Positions 35,097-46,378 of a DNA stretch of 64,000 nucleotides are shown piece by piece. Location of the stretch: NCBI GenBank assembly GCA_028289645.1, contig JANQOK010000013.1:372001-436000 (forward strand), written 5' to 3'. The translations under genes and the position numbers were made by a program. A model generated the notes under the pieces. It did not search any database, was not told the DNA's origin, and worked only from the letters and a program-made list of their open reading frames with translations. The stretch is from Anderseniella sp. (GTDB lineage: Bacteria; Pseudomonadota; Alphaproteobacteria; Rhizobiales; Aestuariivirgaceae). Every line of letters starts with the position of its first letter. The first letter of the stretch is position 1.

Positions 35097-36452
35097 ATGA
35101 TCGTGGAAACTCTTGAAGGCCTTGCCGCGCAACTGCAAAGCGGCAAGACCACCTCGCGGGACCTGACAGAAGCCTGCCTGGCGCGTATCGAAGACGAGGC
35201 GGGAGAGGGCGTGCGGGCGTTTGTCTCGACCGACGCGGAGGGAGCCATCGCGACCGCCGATTTCATGGATGCGCGGCGCAGCGCGGGAAGGGCGCCATCA
35301 CCCTATGCCGGGATCCCCATATCGCTGAAGGACCTGTTCGACGTCGCCGGAGAGGTGACGGCCGCTGGATCGACCATCCTGCGCAGCAGTGAGCCGGTCA
35401 CTGCGGATGCCACCTGCGTGGCACGGCTGCGGGCGGCGGGGTTCGTGTTTGTAGGCCGCACCAACATGACTGAGTTTGCCTATTCGGGTGTCGGGATCAA
35501 CCCGCACTATGGCACGCCGAAATCCGTATGGGACCGGGCACAGGGGCGCATTCCCGGCGGTTCTTCGTCCGGTGCCGCTGTTTCGGTGGCCGACGGCATG
35601 GCCTATATGGGGCTGGGCACGGACACCGGCGGATCATGTCGCATCCCGGCGGCCTTCAACGGCATCACCGGGTACAAGTCATCAACCGGCCGGGTGCCGA
35701 GAGACGGCGTGTTTCCCCTGTCGGACACGCTGGACACGGTTGGCCCGCTGGCAAACTCGGTGCAGTGCTGCTCGACCATTGACGCCATGATGGCCGGCGA
35801 CCGCACGGGCAGCCTGCTGGCGCGGGATCCGGCAACCCTGCGGTTCGGCATCCTGCAGCACGTGGCCATGGATGCCATGGACCCGGAAGTGGCAACCGCG
35901 TTTGATGCAGCGGTGAAAACACTCGGCGAGGCCGGTGTGGTGTTTTCGGAAGTGCCGTTTCCGGACCTGACGGAATTGCCGAGCCTGAACGCCAAGGGGG
36001 GCGTTTCGGCGGCTGAAGCCATGGATGTGCATGCCGACATGCTGGAGCGCCACGGTGATGAATACCACCACATGGTGCGCACCCGCATCCTGTCCGGTCT
36101 CAATGTCACTGGGCCCGAACTGGTTGCCATCTACCGCCGCCGCAAGGAGATGATCGCCAAATTCGCCCGGTTGTGCTGCGGCCTCGACGGCTTCGTTCTG
36201 CCGACGGTGCCGATCCTGCCGCCGCTGATCTCGGAGGTGGAACAGGATGACCGTTACGGCCCGCTGAATTTCCTGTGCCTGCGCAACACGTTCCTGGGCA
36301 ACTTCCTGGATTCGTGCGCCATTTCCGTTCCGATGACGGCGCGCGGCGAGGCACCTGCAGGTCTCATGATCATGCGCCTGCATGGCCAGGATACCGAGTT
36401 GTTCAACGCTGCAGCATCCGTCGAAGCAATCCTGAAGAAGGCCCTGTCATGA
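35097..36452 (+). CDS. Amidase signature family hydrolase
   Basis: 451-residue amidase signature enzyme with the Ser-cisSer-Lys triad: Lys near residue 78 in PISLKDLFDV, then GGSSSGAAVSVADG near 155 and GTDTGGSCRIPA near 177 carrying the two serines. The ATG at 35097 gives MIVETLEGLAAQL. Its stop overlaps the start of the dehydrogenase gene by 4 bases (ATGA), so the two are coupled. GatA relatives have similar motifs, but no gatC/gatB is near, so a catabolic amide hydrolase is more likely. Confidence 0.85.
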   Translation: MIVETLEGLAAQLQSGKTTSRDLTEACLARIEDEAGEGVRAFVSTDAEGAIATADFMDARRSAGRAPSPYAGIPISLKDLFDVAGEVTAAGSTILRSSEPVTADATCVARLRAAGFVFVGRTNMTEFAYSGVGINPHYGTPKSVWDRAQGRIPGGSSSGAAVSVADGMAYMGLGTDTGGSCRIPAAFNGITGYKSSTGRVPRDGVFPLSDTLDTVGPLANSVQCCSTIDAMMAGDRTGSLLARDPATLRFGILQHVAMDAMDPEVATAFDAAVKTLGEAGVVFSEVPFPDLTELPSLNAKGGVSAAEAMDVHADMLERHGDEYHHMVRTRILSGLNVTGPELVAIYRRRKEMIAKFARLCCGLDGFVLPTVPILPPLISEVEQDDRYGPLNFLCLRNTFLGNFLDSCAISVPMTARGEAPAGLMIMRLHGQDTELFNAAASVEAILKKALS

Positions 36453-37459
36453 AAACCGAAACCATCAAGCTGATCGATCTGCGCACGGCGTGCATCAAGG
36501 CGTTGAAGGCCGCCGGTTGCGATGATGCAAACGCCGATGCGATTTCAGGCACCGTGTGTGCGGCAGAACGCGATCACTGCCACAGCCATGGCATCTTGCG
36601 CATGCCCGGCTACCTGAAATCATTCGCCGGCGGCAAGGCCAACCCGACTGCGGCGCCGACGTGGGAGAAGACCGCGCCGGGTGTCATTCGCGGTGACGGA
36701 GACAACGGGTTTGCGCCGCTGTCGCTGAACATGATGTCCGGCGATGTCGGCGAACTGGCGAAACAACAGGGTGTTGCCTGTCTGGCTTTGACCAACATGC
36801 ATCATTTTGCGGCGCTTTGGCCGGAAATGGAACTGATGACCCAGCAGGGGCTGGTTGCCATGACCATGACCTCGGCATTTCCGATCGTGCCGCCACCCGG
36901 CGGCAGCCGGCCGCTGTTCGGCACCAATCCGATCGCATTCGGATGGCCGCGCGACGGTGGCGAGGCGGTGATTTTTGATATGGCGACCGCCGCCAGGGCC
37001 CACGGCGAGATTCTGATGGCGGCACGCGAAGGCAAGCAGTTGCCGCCCGGTACGATCATCGACAAGGACGGCAGGCCGTCGACCGATCCGGCCGATGTGC
37101 AAGGCGGGGCAATTCTAGCCTTCGGTGGCGCCAAGGGTGCGCTGGTGTCGATGATGGTCGAATTGATGGCCGGCGCGCTGATGGGCGAACCGTTCAGCTT
37201 TGAAACCGCGAAGAAGGTCGAACCCGACGGACTGGCCAACCGGGGCGGGCAGTTGATCATCGCCATCGATCCGGCCCGGTTCGGCGATGCCGGCGGATGG
37301 GCGCAGCATGCAGACGCCCTGTTTGCCGAAATGATCAAGCAGGACGGTGTCCGCATGCCCAGCCAGCGCCGCTACGAAGCGCGCCGGATGACCGAGGTCA
37401 GCGGCACCGTCGACGTGGCGTCTGACCTGCTGGAGCAGGTCAAGGCCGCAGCTGGATAA
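36449..37459 (+). CDS. Ldh2-family malate/lactate dehydrogenase
   Basis: 336-residue NAD(P)-dependent oxidoreductase of the Ldh2/MDH2 type, which reduces 2-oxo acids or cyclic imines such as delta1-piperideine-2-carboxylate. Visible: ERDHCHSHGILRMPGYL with the conserved His/Arg region, LALTNMHHFAALWPEMELM, and the FGTNPIAFGWPRDGG loop. It starts inside the amidase stop (ATGA) and shares one base with the next gene (TAATG), so all three are a tight operon. Substrate cannot be read. Confidence 0.85.
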   Translation: MKTETIKLIDLRTACIKALKAAGCDDANADAISGTVCAAERDHCHSHGILRMPGYLKSFAGGKANPTAAPTWEKTAPGVIRGDGDNGFAPLSLNMMSGDVGELAKQQGVACLALTNMHHFAALWPEMELMTQQGLVAMTMTSAFPIVPPPGGSRPLFGTNPIAFGWPRDGGEAVIFDMATAARAHGEILMAAREGKQLPPGTIIDKDGRPSTDPADVQGGAILAFGGAKGALVSMMVELMAGALMGEPFSFETAKKVEPDGLANRGGQLIIAIDPARFGDAGGWAQHADALFAEMIKQDGVRMPSQRRYEARRMTEVSGTVDVASDLLEQVKAAAG

Positions 37460-38274
37460 TGCGGTTTGTCCTGCATGCGGTCTGGGTGGTGGTTCTCACC
37501 TTGCTGACGCAGATCGGCGGCGTGGCGTGGATCTGTTCCGTCGCAATTTCGCGCCGGCTCCCGGATCGGCGTCTTGTCATGGCGTCTGTATTTGTTGCGG
37601 TCTACGCCGCCATGTCATTTGGCGCTGCAGGCATCGCGCCTGCGTTCGGCTGCATGCCATTGCCCTGTCTGGACACAGGTCAGTCACAACTGGCGATGCA
37701 GTCGCCTCTGTATTGCGCGCTGAATCGGCACTATGTGTCGAAGCCGGCGTTTAATGCGGCGAAGCAACTGGCTGCCGATATGGCTCGCCGGTTTCCCGGA
37801 ACGCTGACCCAGACCCTTGATGGCAGTTTTCCGTTTCTTGACGACTTTCCCCTGCTGCCACACCTGTCGCACCATGACGGCAACAAGCTGGACATCGCAT
37901 TCTATTACGGTGATCCCAGCACGGGTGAGTACCTGCGCGGCAAGACCAGATCACCAATCGGTTATTGGGGCTTTGAGCGTCCAGAGCGGGGCGCAGACCT
38001 GCCTTGCACAGGCCGCAGCGACATACTGACTGGCCGCTGGGATATGGGCTGGTTTCAGATATTCAATTCCGTTGTTGTGCTGGATCGCCCGCGGACCCGC
38101 GCGGCGCTGGAATGGCTGGTGGGACAAGACCGCGGCCGAAGCGCCGGAGTGACGAAGGTTTTCATCGAGCCCCACCTGGCCAACTCGCTCGGCGTCACCA
38201 GCGACATCTTGCGATTCCAGGGTTGCCGCGCCGCCCGGCATGATGACCACATCCACTTTCAGGTCAGTGGATAG
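37459..38274 (+). CDS. Membrane-anchored LAS-type metallopeptidase candidate
   Basis: 271 residues. Two N-terminal helices (about 4-30 and 40-63) anchor a periplasmic domain. That domain holds a HxxGxxxD site (H138, G141, D145 in SHHDGNKLDI) and a final HxH (H264-I-H266 in DDHIHFQV), the zinc ligands of LAS peptidases (MepA, VanY, lysostaphin type). The spacing matches, though I do not recognise the overall family. Peptidoglycan or peptide hydrolysis is inferred. It is the third gene of the amidase operon, starting at the TAATG overlap with the dehydrogenase. Confidence 0.6.
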   Translation: MRFVLHAVWVVVLTLLTQIGGVAWICSVAISRRLPDRRLVMASVFVAVYAAMSFGAAGIAPAFGCMPLPCLDTGQSQLAMQSPLYCALNRHYVSKPAFNAAKQLAADMARRFPGTLTQTLDGSFPFLDDFPLLPHLSHHDGNKLDIAFYYGDPSTGEYLRGKTRSPIGYWGFERPERGADLPCTGRSDILTGRWDMGWFQIFNSVVVLDRPRTRAALEWLVGQDRGRSAGVTKVFIEPHLANSLGVTSDILRFQGCRAARHDDHIHFQVSG

Positions 38275-38448
38275 CCAGTTGGGCAGGGCTGAAATTTACT
38301 TGTATGCTAGTAGTAGATATCTGCCCAACGAAAGGTGGACAACTGCATCTTACAAATGTGATGTATGCGGAAGGATTGCTTGACGGCGGCAATGGTCGGC
38401 CACAGGCCCGTTGACTCAACTAGCGCTCTGTCGGAATTGGAACCTGCA

Positions 38449-38970
38449 ATGAACAAACCCCGCGATTCTGCTGGAGTCGAGTTGAAACCGCTTGACCTTG
38501 TCATCATCGAGAAATTCCCCGAGTACCAATTCAGCGAGCCCGGTGTTCAGTATCTTCCTGAGGATAAATGGAAATATGGGCTGATCACCTACATTTCAGA
38601 TGTAGAACATGGGCCTCAACGTCATTATCTAGGCAATAAACAACATCCTGGATGGTGTAGCGGAGATGGCCAGACCGTCTATCTTCTATCCCACGCAAAT
38701 TCCAATTTGTTCGGCCGAGGCGACGAAATTTGGGTGGGGGAGTTCTGGATGCCGACAAATTGCCTTAGGAAGATCCCCTTCAACTCGCTCATCATGAACA
38801 TTTTCAGCGAGTATCCATGGAGTTTTTCGGAACCGGATGATCAAGGCAATGAGTACTTTGTTCGCGAAGGAATGCCGGAGCACCAGTGGATCAAGACTTT
38901 GCTTGATACGCCTTATGAGAAGCTGTGTGCCGCGCATGAAGCCGCCATGCGGGTGATGATTGAGGGCTGA
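38449..38970 (+). CDS. Hypothetical protein, A+T-rich
   Basis: 173 residues from the ATG at 38449 (MNKPRDSAGVELKPLDLVII); an upstream ATG at 38365 would add 28. No domain recognised. The N-terminal half looks strand-rich (KPLDLVIIEKFPEYQF); the C-terminal part has aromatic clusters (EYPWSFSEPDD). The coding region is visibly richer in A+T and in NNA/NNT codons than its neighbours, a sign of recent acquisition. It stands alone between the LAS-type gene and a convergent dipeptidase-like gene. Confidence 0.6.
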   Translation: MNKPRDSAGVELKPLDLVIIEKFPEYQFSEPGVQYLPEDKWKYGLITYISDVEHGPQRHYLGNKQHPGWCSGDGQTVYLLSHANSNLFGRGDEIWVGEFWMPTNCLRKIPFNSLIMNIFSEYPWSFSEPDDQGNEYFVREGMPEHQWIKTLLDTPYEKLCAAHEAAMRVMIEG

Positions 38971-39021
38971 TCCTGTCTAAGTCCGAAACTGCGGCGATAG
39001 GTATGAGCATCCCCACCCTGC

Positions 39022-39993
39022 CTAGGCTGGCCCGAAATTTTCGTCGAAGAATTTCAGCCAGTTGCCGCCCATGACCTTGGCTGTGTCGGCATCCGACATG
39101 CCGGCGGCTTTCAGGCCGGCGGCTATGTTGGCGAAATCCTCGTTGCCGGCGAACCAGCCGGGCTGCGGCGGGAAGCCGGCATTGTCCTTTGAGCCCTCGC
39201 CATAGTCGATCTGTTTCGACCAGCGCCCGACCCGCATCCACTCGACCACGCTGTCGGGCTGGTCCTGGCACAGGTCGGAGCCGATGCCGATGTGATCGAT
39301 GCCGATCATGTCGGCGGTGCGGCAAACCATGTCACAGAAACTTGTCACGGTGCAGTCCGACCCGTCCTTGAGATGGTGCGGATAGAGCGAAAAGCCCAAC
39401 ATGCCGCCCGAACCGGCCAATGCCTTCAACACGGTATCCGACTTGTTGCGCAGGCCATCGTGCCAGAACTTCGGGTTGGCATGGGTAATGGCGATGGGAC
39501 GGGTGGAGTGCTCTATGGCATCCAGGGTGGAGCGTTCAGCCGAATGCGACATGTCGACGACCAAGCCGACCCGGTTCATCTCCTGCACCACCTGTTTGCC
39601 CATCCGGGTCAGGCCGGTGTCTTCGGCCTCGTAGGCGCCGGTGGCCAGCAGGGACTGGTTGTTGTAGGTCAGTTGCATGAAGCGCACACCGAGCGTGTGC
39701 AGTATCTCCACCAGGGATATATCGTCTTCGATTGGGGAACAATTCTGCAGGCCAAAGAAGATGGCGGTGCGTTCTTGTTCGTGCGCGCGGCGCACATCAT
39801 CGCCCGTGGTGCCTTTGACGATCAGGTCGGGATACTGTTCGAACCAGCGGTTCCACTGTTCCAGGTTGGCGACCGTTTCGCGAAAATTCTCATGATAGCA
39901 CACGGTGACATGCACTGCGTCAACGCCGCCGGCACGCATCTGCCGGAAAATCTTCTCGGAAAAATTGCAGTACTGCAATCCGTCAATCAGCAC
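39022..39993 (-). CDS. M19 dipeptidase-like protein with altered metal site
   Basis: 323 residues of the membrane dipeptidase (M19) superfamily, starting from a GTG at 39993 with GGAGGG nearby. Family marks: MSHSAERST, ITHANPKFWH, and IGIGSDLCQDQ (the usual Asp). Two expected ligands differ: the N-terminal HxD is replaced by LIDGLQYCNF, and the bridging Glu region reads GLQNCSPIED, with Gln in its place. A subfamily with DGLQY is known to me, but its substrate is not. It lies convergent to the orphan at 38449-38970 and divergent from recA. Confidence 0.7.
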   Translation of the reverse strand: MLIDGLQYCNFSEKIFRQMRAGGVDAVHVTVCYHENFRETVANLEQWNRWFEQYPDLIVKGTTGDDVRRAHEQERTAIFFGLQNCSPIEDDISLVEILHTLGVRFMQLTYNNQSLLATGAYEAEDTGLTRMGKQVVQEMNRVGLVVDMSHSAERSTLDAIEHSTRPIAITHANPKFWHDGLRNKSDTVLKALAGSGGMLGFSLYPHHLKDGSDCTVTSFCDMVCRTADMIGIDHIGIGSDLCQDQPDSVVEWMRVGRWSKQIDYGEGSKDNAGFPPQPGWFAGNEDFANIAAGLKAAGMSDADTAKVMGGNWLKFFDENFGPA

Positions 39994-40252
39994 GTGGCAG
40001 CCCTCCAGCCCCTTTTGTCGATGCAGCAAACTGGCAGAAAGCCCGGTGTTTGACCAGTGCGCAAACCACCGGACCAAAACCACCGCCGCTGCCCTGGCCA
40101 GAATCGCATGTGGGCGGCATTGTCCGGCTTGCTGCCGATAGCCGTTGTCCGGCACAACGGTCCGATCTCGGCGCGGAACGATCAAAAACCTGAACAATAT
40201 CATAAGCTTAATTTTTTTCTTGCAATAAGAACAAAATGAGTACAATACTGAA
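39994..40252. promoter_or_regulatory. Dipeptidase-recA divergent spacer and recA promoter
   Basis: Part of the 328-bp gap between the dipeptidase-like gene and recA. Near recA, CTTGCA(A) at about 40219-40225 and TACAAT at 40241-40246 resemble alphaproteobacterial -35/-10 elements; spacing is 15-16 bases depending on the -35 register. A T-run precedes them at 40212-40218. The rest (39994-40200) holds no structure I can support; a longer reading of the dipeptidase frame runs through it but has no conserved residues. Confidence 0.45.
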
Positions 40253-40267
40253 GAACAAACGCGGAAC
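40253..40267. promoter_or_regulatory. LexA (SOS) box of recA
   Basis: A perfect GAAC-N7-GAAC (spacer AAACGCG), the alphaproteobacterial LexA recognition sequence (GTTC-N7-GTTC on the other strand). It lies 6 bases after the putative -10 TACAAT and 55 bases before the recA ATG, so LexA should block initiation until RecA is activated by DNA damage. A weaker copy (GAAC-N7-GTAC) lies at about 40229-40243. Confidence 0.85.
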
Positions 40268-40321
40268 AGACGGATTGTCTGGCGAGCGCCAGCGCAATAT
40301 GAAATAAGGAGCATGAGTGTC

Positions 40322-41437
40322 ATGGGGCAAGCGAACCTCAAAGTTGTGGAAGGTGGTTCAATGGACAAGCAGAAGGCTCTGGAAGCTGCACTGGGGCAGA
40401 TTGAGCGGGCTTTTGGAAAAGGCTCGGTGATGAAGCTGGGTTCGAATTCGGCCATCGAGGTGGCGGCCATTTCAACCGGCTCCATCGGCCTCGACATTGC
40501 GTTGGGTATCGGCGGTCTGCCGAGAGGGCGTGTGATCGAGATTTACGGCCCGGAATCGTCCGGCAAGACAACGCTGGCGCTGCATGTGGTGGCCGAGTGC
40601 CAGAAACGCGGCGGCATCTGCGCCTTCGTCGATGCTGAGCATGCGCTGGACCCGATCTATGCCCGCAAGCTCGGCGTTGATGTGGACGAGCTGCTGATTT
40701 CGCAACCGGATACCGGTGAGCAGGGGCTGGAGATTGCCGATACGCTGGTGCGCTCCGGTGCCGTTGAAGTTCTGGTGATTGATTCCGTGGCCGCCCTGAC
40801 GCCGCGCGCCGAACTTGAAGGCGATATGGGAGATTCTCTGCCCGGGCTGCAGGCCCGCCTGATGAGCCAGGCGCTGCGCAAGCTGACCGGTTCGATCTCC
40901 AAGACCAACTGCATGGTTGTGTTCATCAACCAGATTCGCATGAAGATCGGTGTGATGTTCGGCAACCCTGAAACCACCACGGGCGGCAACGCGCTTAAGT
41001 TCTACTCGTCGGTGCGCCTTGATATTCGCCGCATCGGCGCGATCAAGGACCGTGACGAGGTGGTTGGCAACCAGACCCGGGTGAAGGTGGTGAAAAACAA
41101 GGTTGCGCCGCCGTTCCGGCAGGTTGAGTTCGACATCATGTACGGCGAAGGCATTTCCAAGGTCGGCGAGTTGCTCGACCTCGGTGTCACCGGCGGGATT
41201 GTCGAGAAATCCGGTTCCTGGTTCTCCTACAATGGCGAGCGGGTTGGACAGGGCCGCGAGAATGCGAAAAACTTTTTGCGCGACAATCCGGATATTGCCG
41301 CAACCATTGAAGCGGCGATCCGGGAAAATGCCGGGCTCATCGCCGACCGGATCACCGATCCCGACAGCGTCAAGGCCGATGCGGACGGGGTCATCGAAGA
41401 CGACCTGCCGCTGGCTGCCGGTGGCGAGGACAAATAA
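40322..41437 (+). CDS. recA: Recombinase RecA
   Basis: 371-residue RecA, which forms filaments on single-stranded DNA for recombination and triggers LexA cleavage. Walker [14 protein letters not shown], Walker [19 protein letters not shown]2-loop region [22 protein letters not shown], and an acidic C-terminus. The ATG at 40322 ([20 protein letters not shown]) aligns with other alphaproteobacterial RecA starts and has AAGGAG 10 bases upstream; the ATG at 40313 is too close to it. Preceded by a LexA box. Confidence 0.97.
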   Translation: MGQANLKVVEGGSMDKQKALEAALGQIERAFGKGSVMKLGSNSAIEVAAISTGSIGLDIALGIGGLPRGRVIEIYGPESSGKTTLALHVVAECQKRGGICAFVDAEHALDPIYARKLGVDVDELLISQPDTGEQGLEIADTLVRSGAVEVLVIDSVAALTPRAELEGDMGDSLPGLQARLMSQALRKLTGSISKTNCMVVFINQIRMKIGVMFGNPETTTGGNALKFYSSVRLDIRRIGAIKDRDEVVGNQTRVKVVKNKVAPPFRQVEFDIMYGEGISKVGELLDLGVTGGIVEKSGSWFSYNGERVGQGRENAKNFLRDNPDIAATIEAAIRENAGLIADRITDPDSVKADADGVIEDDLPLAAGGEDK

Positions 41438-41502
41438 TTTTGGGCAGTTTGCAGTCCGATCCCTGCCGGAATGCGTTAACTGCCATGTGAGTAAGGTTTA
41501 GT

Positions 41503-41649
41503 TTCAGGTTGTCACCTGAATTTAGTGGCCGGCGCCGGGATTTGAGTTCCCCCCAAACCCCTGACGCTCATCCGGTCCGGTCACGCAGGATACTGACGCC
41601 CCTTCAGATCCTGCCTTCAAACGCCTTCCCGACCACCGGGAGGGCGTTT
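41503..41649 (+). terminator. recA-alaS spacer hairpins, probable terminator
   Basis: The 331-bp recA-alaS gap (41438-41768) holds two stem-loops. TTCAGGT-TGTC-ACCTGAA (41503-41520) is followed by TTTAG. A stronger one pairs 41619-41631 (AAACGCCTTCCCG) with 41637-41649 (CGGGAGGGCGTTT) around an ACCAC loop, 13 pairs with one G-T, followed by a mixed T/G run. The second is a credible recA terminator; it could also attenuate alaS. No gene is visible in the rest of the spacer. Confidence 0.55.
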
Positions 41650-41768
41650 GTGTGTCTTGGGACGCGCCAAAGCCCCGTACCAGCAAGGGATTTATGGACA
41701 TCATCGACGGTGCGGGTATAAATGCGCCTGCAAAACAGTCATTCAGCTCACAACGGATTTTCAACTCC

Positions 41769-44426
<2,658 letters not shown>

Positions 44427-44543
44427 GCAGGGACAGAAGCGCTCAAATCGGCCGTTTCCCAGTGGGTATGCACCGGTCATGTCGAGCTTGCTGCGGCGGT
44501 GCAGTGGGACAGATGTTTGCCCGCTGCCGATGAGAGAAGAAAC

Positions 44544-45068
44544 ATGACCGGCAACCTGACGATACGTGAAACCACGGCAGAAGATGCTGACCAGATCCTG
44601 GCTCTATACCCGCAGGCGTTCCCCGAGGAGGAATTGAGGCCGGTCGTTGCGGCGCTTCTCAACGAAGTGAACGGTGTGGTCTCTCTGGCCACCTTTGACA
44701 GAGATGCATTGGTTGCACACGTTCTGTTCAGCGCATGCGGCATCGAGGGAGAATGGGGTGGAGCGCTGCTCGCGCCGCTGGGTGTTAGGCCATCGCACCA
44801 GCGCCAGGGTGTCGGCAGTTCAATCGTTCGCGCCGGACTTGCCCGGCTGGAAACGTTGGACATCAGGCAGGTTTTCGTCCTTGGTGACCCGAAATACTAT
44901 CAGCGCTTTGGCTTCCTGCCTGAACAACAGGTGTTGACGCCCTATCCCATTCCTGAGGACTGGGCGGATGCCTGGCAGTCCATGGTGCTGGCCGGGCGTC
45001 CGCGGTTGGCGGCGGGGCGGCTGCCGGTTCTGGCTCCGTGGAGAGAACCGGCCCTCTGGGCACCCTGA
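44544..45068 (+). CDS. GNAT-family acetyltransferase
   Basis: 174-residue N-acetyltransferase. The N-terminal IRETTAEDADQILALYPQAF matches the GNAT entry helix, and the acetyl-CoA pyrophosphate loop LGVRPSHQRQGVGSSIVRAGL is clear. GDPKYYQRFGF and YPIPEDWADAWQ are typical of the YhbS-like group. The ATG at 44544 follows AGAGAAG; an upstream frame to 44499 has no support. It lies downstream of alaS (117-bp gap). Acceptor unknown. Confidence 0.82.
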   Translation: MTGNLTIRETTAEDADQILALYPQAFPEEELRPVVAALLNEVNGVVSLATFDRDALVAHVLFSACGIEGEWGGALLAPLGVRPSHQRQGVGSSIVRAGLARLETLDIRQVFVLGDPKYYQRFGFLPEQQVLTPYPIPEDWADAWQSMVLAGRPRLAAGRLPVLAPWREPALWAP

Positions 45069-45266
45069 GCTTGGACTATCCATGACGATCCCGCCTGACC
45101 AAAATGCCGGACAGATCGGTTTCAACCGCCGGAGCCGGCAAAAAAACTGGTGTGGCAATTTTGCAACACATTTGGAAATTCGCAAATTATCAACAACGCA
45201 GGGTTGCGTTGGCCTGAAGAACGGTTACCTTCGGTAAAAATAAAGTTTTGGGTAGGGGTTGCAGCG

Positions 45267-46223
45267 ATGAAAAAACTACTTGGTATTCTGGCCTTGGCCG
45301 GATTCTCGGCTCTTGGCGCGCAAAACGCCGGCGCGGCTGATCTCGATAGGACGCTCGGACTGATCATTTCCGGCAGCTATGAAAGTTGGCATGGTGTCGA
45401 CATCGTCGGCGACTTCACCCCAAGCACAGAAGATGAAGACCTGCCGGAAGACGATGCCTACTTCACGTCAGGTGGCGAAGCGCGGTTGAGTCTGCCTGCA
45501 GGCGAAGCGCTGTCGATCCAGCAGGATGTGAAATACGAACTCAATTCCGCCCATCTGGATCGCGGAGACCCCAGCGATTTCGATTGGTATGGCTTCCAGT
45601 GGCAGGCAACCACGCACGTTTCGTTCCTGCGCAATCCGGACACAGGCCTGGTGGGCATATTCGGCGGATTTGGCGGCGGCAAGGCGGATGCTGCAAATAA
45701 TGGTGTTTATTTCGTCGGCGGCGAGTTCCAACTGTATTCCGGTGACTGGACCTTTCAGGGTCAGGGCGGGTACTTCGATACGAGAAGGCTGGACGGCGAC
45801 AACGAATTTTTCCGCGATGCCTTTTTCGGCCGCGCTGTTGCGCGCTGGTATATGACGCCTGACTCCAGTCTGCAGTTCGAAGTTTCCTACGCTGACGGTA
45901 TCAATGACGATGAAGATGATGACCCTAATGACGAGTTCATGCTGGTCGAGTGGGGCGCGCGTTACGACACCATGATTGAAGGTTTGCCGTTGGTTGGCGA
46001 TACCAACGTGTTCCTGCGTTATCGGGGGCATTATGCTGAGAGCGATGAGGTAGGCCCCAACGATCTGGACAATGACCCGGAGAGCTTCACCAGTCACACT
46101 ATCCTGGTCGGAGCCAACTGGCACTTCGGCGGCAACTCGCGCATGGAGCACGACCGCATCGGTGTAGCATTGGATTCTCCCGACATCGTGCGCTGGTCAC
46201 AGGCTGGCGAAGTGCTCGATTGA
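45267..46223 (+). CDS. Porin-like outer-membrane protein
   Basis: 318 residues: signal peptide MKKLLGILALAGFSALGAQNAGA, then a beta-rich mature part with alternating aromatic strands (SYESWHGVDIVGDF, FQWQATTHVSFLRN, WTFQGQGGYFDTRR) and acidic loops (SYADGINDDEDDDPNDE). The last residues do not give a classical C-terminal Phe. I read it as a porin or OmpA-type barrel of unknown specificity. GTAGGGGTTG precedes the ATG. A clear terminator follows (46256-46277). Confidence 0.6.
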   Translation: MKKLLGILALAGFSALGAQNAGAADLDRTLGLIISGSYESWHGVDIVGDFTPSTEDEDLPEDDAYFTSGGEARLSLPAGEALSIQQDVKYELNSAHLDRGDPSDFDWYGFQWQATTHVSFLRNPDTGLVGIFGGFGGGKADAANNGVYFVGGEFQLYSGDWTFQGQGGYFDTRRLDGDNEFFRDAFFGRAVARWYMTPDSSLQFEVSYADGINDDEDDDPNDEFMLVEWGARYDTMIEGLPLVGDTNVFLRYRGHYAESDEVGPNDLDNDPESFTSHTILVGANWHFGGNSRMEHDRIGVALDSPDIVRWSQAGEVLD

Positions 46224-46255
46224 TCATCTAGATCACCTTGAGACGACTGAAAAGC

Positions 46256-46277
46256 GCCCCGTGACCGGGGCGTTTTC
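46256..46277 (+). terminator. Intrinsic terminator after the porin-like gene
   Basis: Perfect 7-bp stem CGCCCCG (46256-46262) and CGGGGCG (46267-46273), TGAC loop, followed by TTTTCTTT. It ends the plus-strand transcript. Confidence 0.8.
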
Positions 46278-46378
46278 TTTGATTGCCGTTTAACCCGTCA
46301 CCTTCATCCACCAGGACCGGCGCCTGGCTGGCAGCAAGGCCAGGCGCAGTGTCCGGCCTGCGGGTTTTGGTGCAGGGT

